Assembly (NCBI GenBank): GCA_937864255.1
Contig: CALMIT010000473.1
Span: 1 to 6,525, forward strand
Source: an uncultured Saprospiraceae bacterium
Lineage (GTDB): Bacteria; Bacteroidota; Bacteroidia; Chitinophagales; Saprospiraceae
DNA length: 6,525 nt
Reading direction: 5' to 3'
Shown: in pieces, positions 5,204 through 6,525 of the stretch
Numbering within the stretch: the stretch's first letter is position 1
Layout: the number at the start of each line of letters is the position of its first letter
Position numbers and translations under genes: made by a program
The notes under the pieces: generated by a model
Databases searched by the model: none
What the model was told of the DNA's origin: nothing
The model's input: only the letters and a program-made list of their open reading frames with translations

Positions 5204-6525
5204 TTACTCTTTGGGAATACTGGTACTAAAAGTCCGGTGATAAGCTGAAATCGCTGACCTTATTTGTTCATTTTCACGGAGCGCCGGCTCAAATTCGAAC
5301 AGGAAGTTATTTTGTTCAAAATTTTCATCAAGCGCCTCACCGAGAAAATATAAAGCTTCGCCGCATCTGGTCATGGCCATCAGGCAACCAACCCTGCAAT
5401 ATTTGAGCGAGGTATCATCTATGCACTCCTCGGCTTCCATCAATATTTGAAGCGCCTCTTCGTGGCGATTATTATTTTTCAAAAAACCGGCGTAGGCTAT
5501 CCAGTTTTCGGCAAACTCGGGGCCGGTCACAGCCGCTTTCCTGAAAAATTTCTCGGCTTTTTCAATATTGCCTGCATTTTGCCAGGCTTCGGCAAGGCCG
5601 CGATAATATTCTTCGCGCCCCGATTCTATGCGAATGGCCTGGCGGAAGTAATGTATCGCCTTCTGCCATTTTTGCTCGGCAGCATAGCAGAGTCCGAGAT
5701 GATAAAAAACCTCGTCATTGTAATCATCTTCTTCTTCCGCCATCATGAGGTATTTTTTGGCGGGAGCTATTTTGCCAAGTTTGATATTACACATGGCTAC
5801 GCGTACTAAAATATCGCTATCGGGATCAAACCTTTGCAACACATCTTCATAGTGTTTTAAGGCTTCTTCATATTTCATCATGTTGAAATAAACTTCGGCG
5901 CACTGGCGGTAAGCTATTTCTGAATTTTCATTGATAACCAGCGCAAATTCGTAGGCTTCCACTGCTTTTTCATATTCACAGCAGTATTCGAGGGCATTCG
6001 CCAAATTAAACCAGCCCCAAAAGGAGAATGGTTTCACTTTTACGACCCATTCGTGAAGCCGGATACTGCTTTCATAGTGTGCCGATCTTTCCACACACCA
6101 CCACATTTTTTCAAGCGCATTGTCATTTTCAGGATCCAACTTTATAGCTTCTTCCAATGACCAGTACATTTGTTCGAATTGTTCCATGCGTTCGTACACC
6201 AGTCCCTCGTAAAAATAGACCGTACTCAACACTTCGCCCTGAAGATTAAAATGTTTCAAACTTTCTATGATGTTAAGCGACTCCTTAAATAATTCAATCT
6301 CTGCGAGAATGTAGCTCCGGTGCAATTTGATGTCAACACTGCCCGGGTCCAGCGCTGCCGCCATATCTACCGTCTGAAGCGCATTTTCTATCTGGTTGTT
6401 GAAAATACTGAGATGTACTTTTCTGAGCAGAAAATCAACGGTAAAAGGATAGTGCTTGATCGCCACTTCGACTACCTGAAGCGCCGTTTCATAAAGAAAC
6501 TCGCGCTCGTAATAATCTATCAGGC
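5204..6525 (-). CDS. Tetratricopeptide-repeat protein, N-terminus cut off by the window edge
   Basis: The reading frame stays open to the right edge: 439 residues are visible, counting 19 codons upstream of an internal GTG at 6466 (LIDYYEREFLYETALQVVEV...), which continue the repeat pattern, so that GTG is not the start. From there about eleven consecutive 34-residue TPR units can be counted, for example STVYFYEGLVYERMEQFEQM..., FWGWFNLANALEYCCEYEKA..., DEVFYHLGLCYAAEQKWQKA... and AENWIAYAGFLKNNNRHEEA.... Consensus small, aromatic and Ala positions and frequent ...DPEN/INENS turns are in place. The chain ends with a non-repeat tail (...FEFEPALREN...SIPKE). There is no membrane segment in the visible part and the protein is acidic, so it is probably a cytoplasmic protein-interaction scaffold. 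A conserved Bacteroidota TPR family of about 460 residues looks the same, implying that only some 20-30 N-terminal residues are missing. No enzymatic domain is present and the partner is unknown. It forms its own unit, closed by the terminator at 5136-5180. Confidence 0.9.
   Translation of the reverse strand, partial: LIDYYEREFLYETALQVVEVAIKHYPFTVDFLLRKVHLSIFNNQIENALQTVDMAAALDPGSVDIKLHRSYILAEIELFKESLNIIESLKHFNLQGEVLSTVYFYEGLVYERMEQFEQMYWSLEEAIKLDPENDNALEKMWWCVERSAHYESSIRLHEWVVKVKPFSFWGWFNLANALEYCCEYEKAVEAYEFALVINENSEIAYRQCAEVYFNMMKYEEALKHYEDVLQRFDPDSDILVRVAMCNIKLGKIAPAKKYLMMAEEEDDYNDEVFYHLGLCYAAEQKWQKAIHYFRQAIRIESGREEYYRGLAEAWQNAGNIEKAEKFFRKAAVTGPEFAENWIAYAGFLKNNNRHEEALQILMEAEECIDDTSLKYCRVGCLMAMTRCGEALYFLGEALDENFEQNNFLFEFEPALRENEQIRSAISAYHRTFSTSIPKE

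Noticed and set aside
6464..6466. GTG as the start of the TPR gene
   Set aside because: The frame is open beyond it to the window edge and the upstream residues continue the helical repeat pattern, so the real start is outside the window.

Overview
The window reads as chromosomal DNA of a Bacteroidota bacterium, most likely free-living and Cytophagia/Saprospiria-like, though I cannot place it below phylum. The reasons are: the closest family resemblances of the proteins (a fused acyltransferase-like/GNAT lipid protein, a DUF4350 protein, a small secreted SPOR protein, a long TPR protein, an Ade1-type PurC); A-rich sequence instead of Shine-Dalgarno sites ahead of the start codons; and TAnnTTTG promoter elements, the -7 consensus of this phylum, upstream of two genes.

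All six genes lie on the minus strand. In transcription order (right to left) they are: a TPR-repeat protein cut by the right edge (5204-6525), closed by a clear intrinsic terminator (5136-5180); an AT-rich gap with two short GC-rich patches; deoC, deoxyribose-phosphate aldolase (4199-4840); a small exported SPOR-domain protein (3678-4070) behind a good promoter match; a 515-residue OlsF-like protein (2066-3613); a DUF4350 membrane protein (773-2053) starting 12 bases later; and purC, SAICAR synthase (1-711), cut by the left edge, with its own TACCTTTG element almost touching its start codon.

The SPOR, OlsF-like and DUF4350 genes are close enough to form one transcript (gaps of 64 and 12 bases). 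Two of them are envelope proteins and the third is a likely lipid-modifying enzyme, so this looks like a small cell-envelope operon. deoC and purC belong to nucleotide metabolism (deoxyribose salvage and de novo purine synthesis) and appear to be separate transcription units. The TPR gene is a separate unit ending at its terminator.

I see no mobile element, CRISPR array, RNA gene or defence system. The most notable point is the OlsF-like protein. Its C-terminal GNAT-type N-acyltransferase half looks well preserved, but in its N-terminal acyltransferase-like half the catalytic histidine position is arginine and the second motif is unrecognisable. Its reading frame also has no ATG or GTG start. 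Otherwise this is an ordinary housekeeping region.
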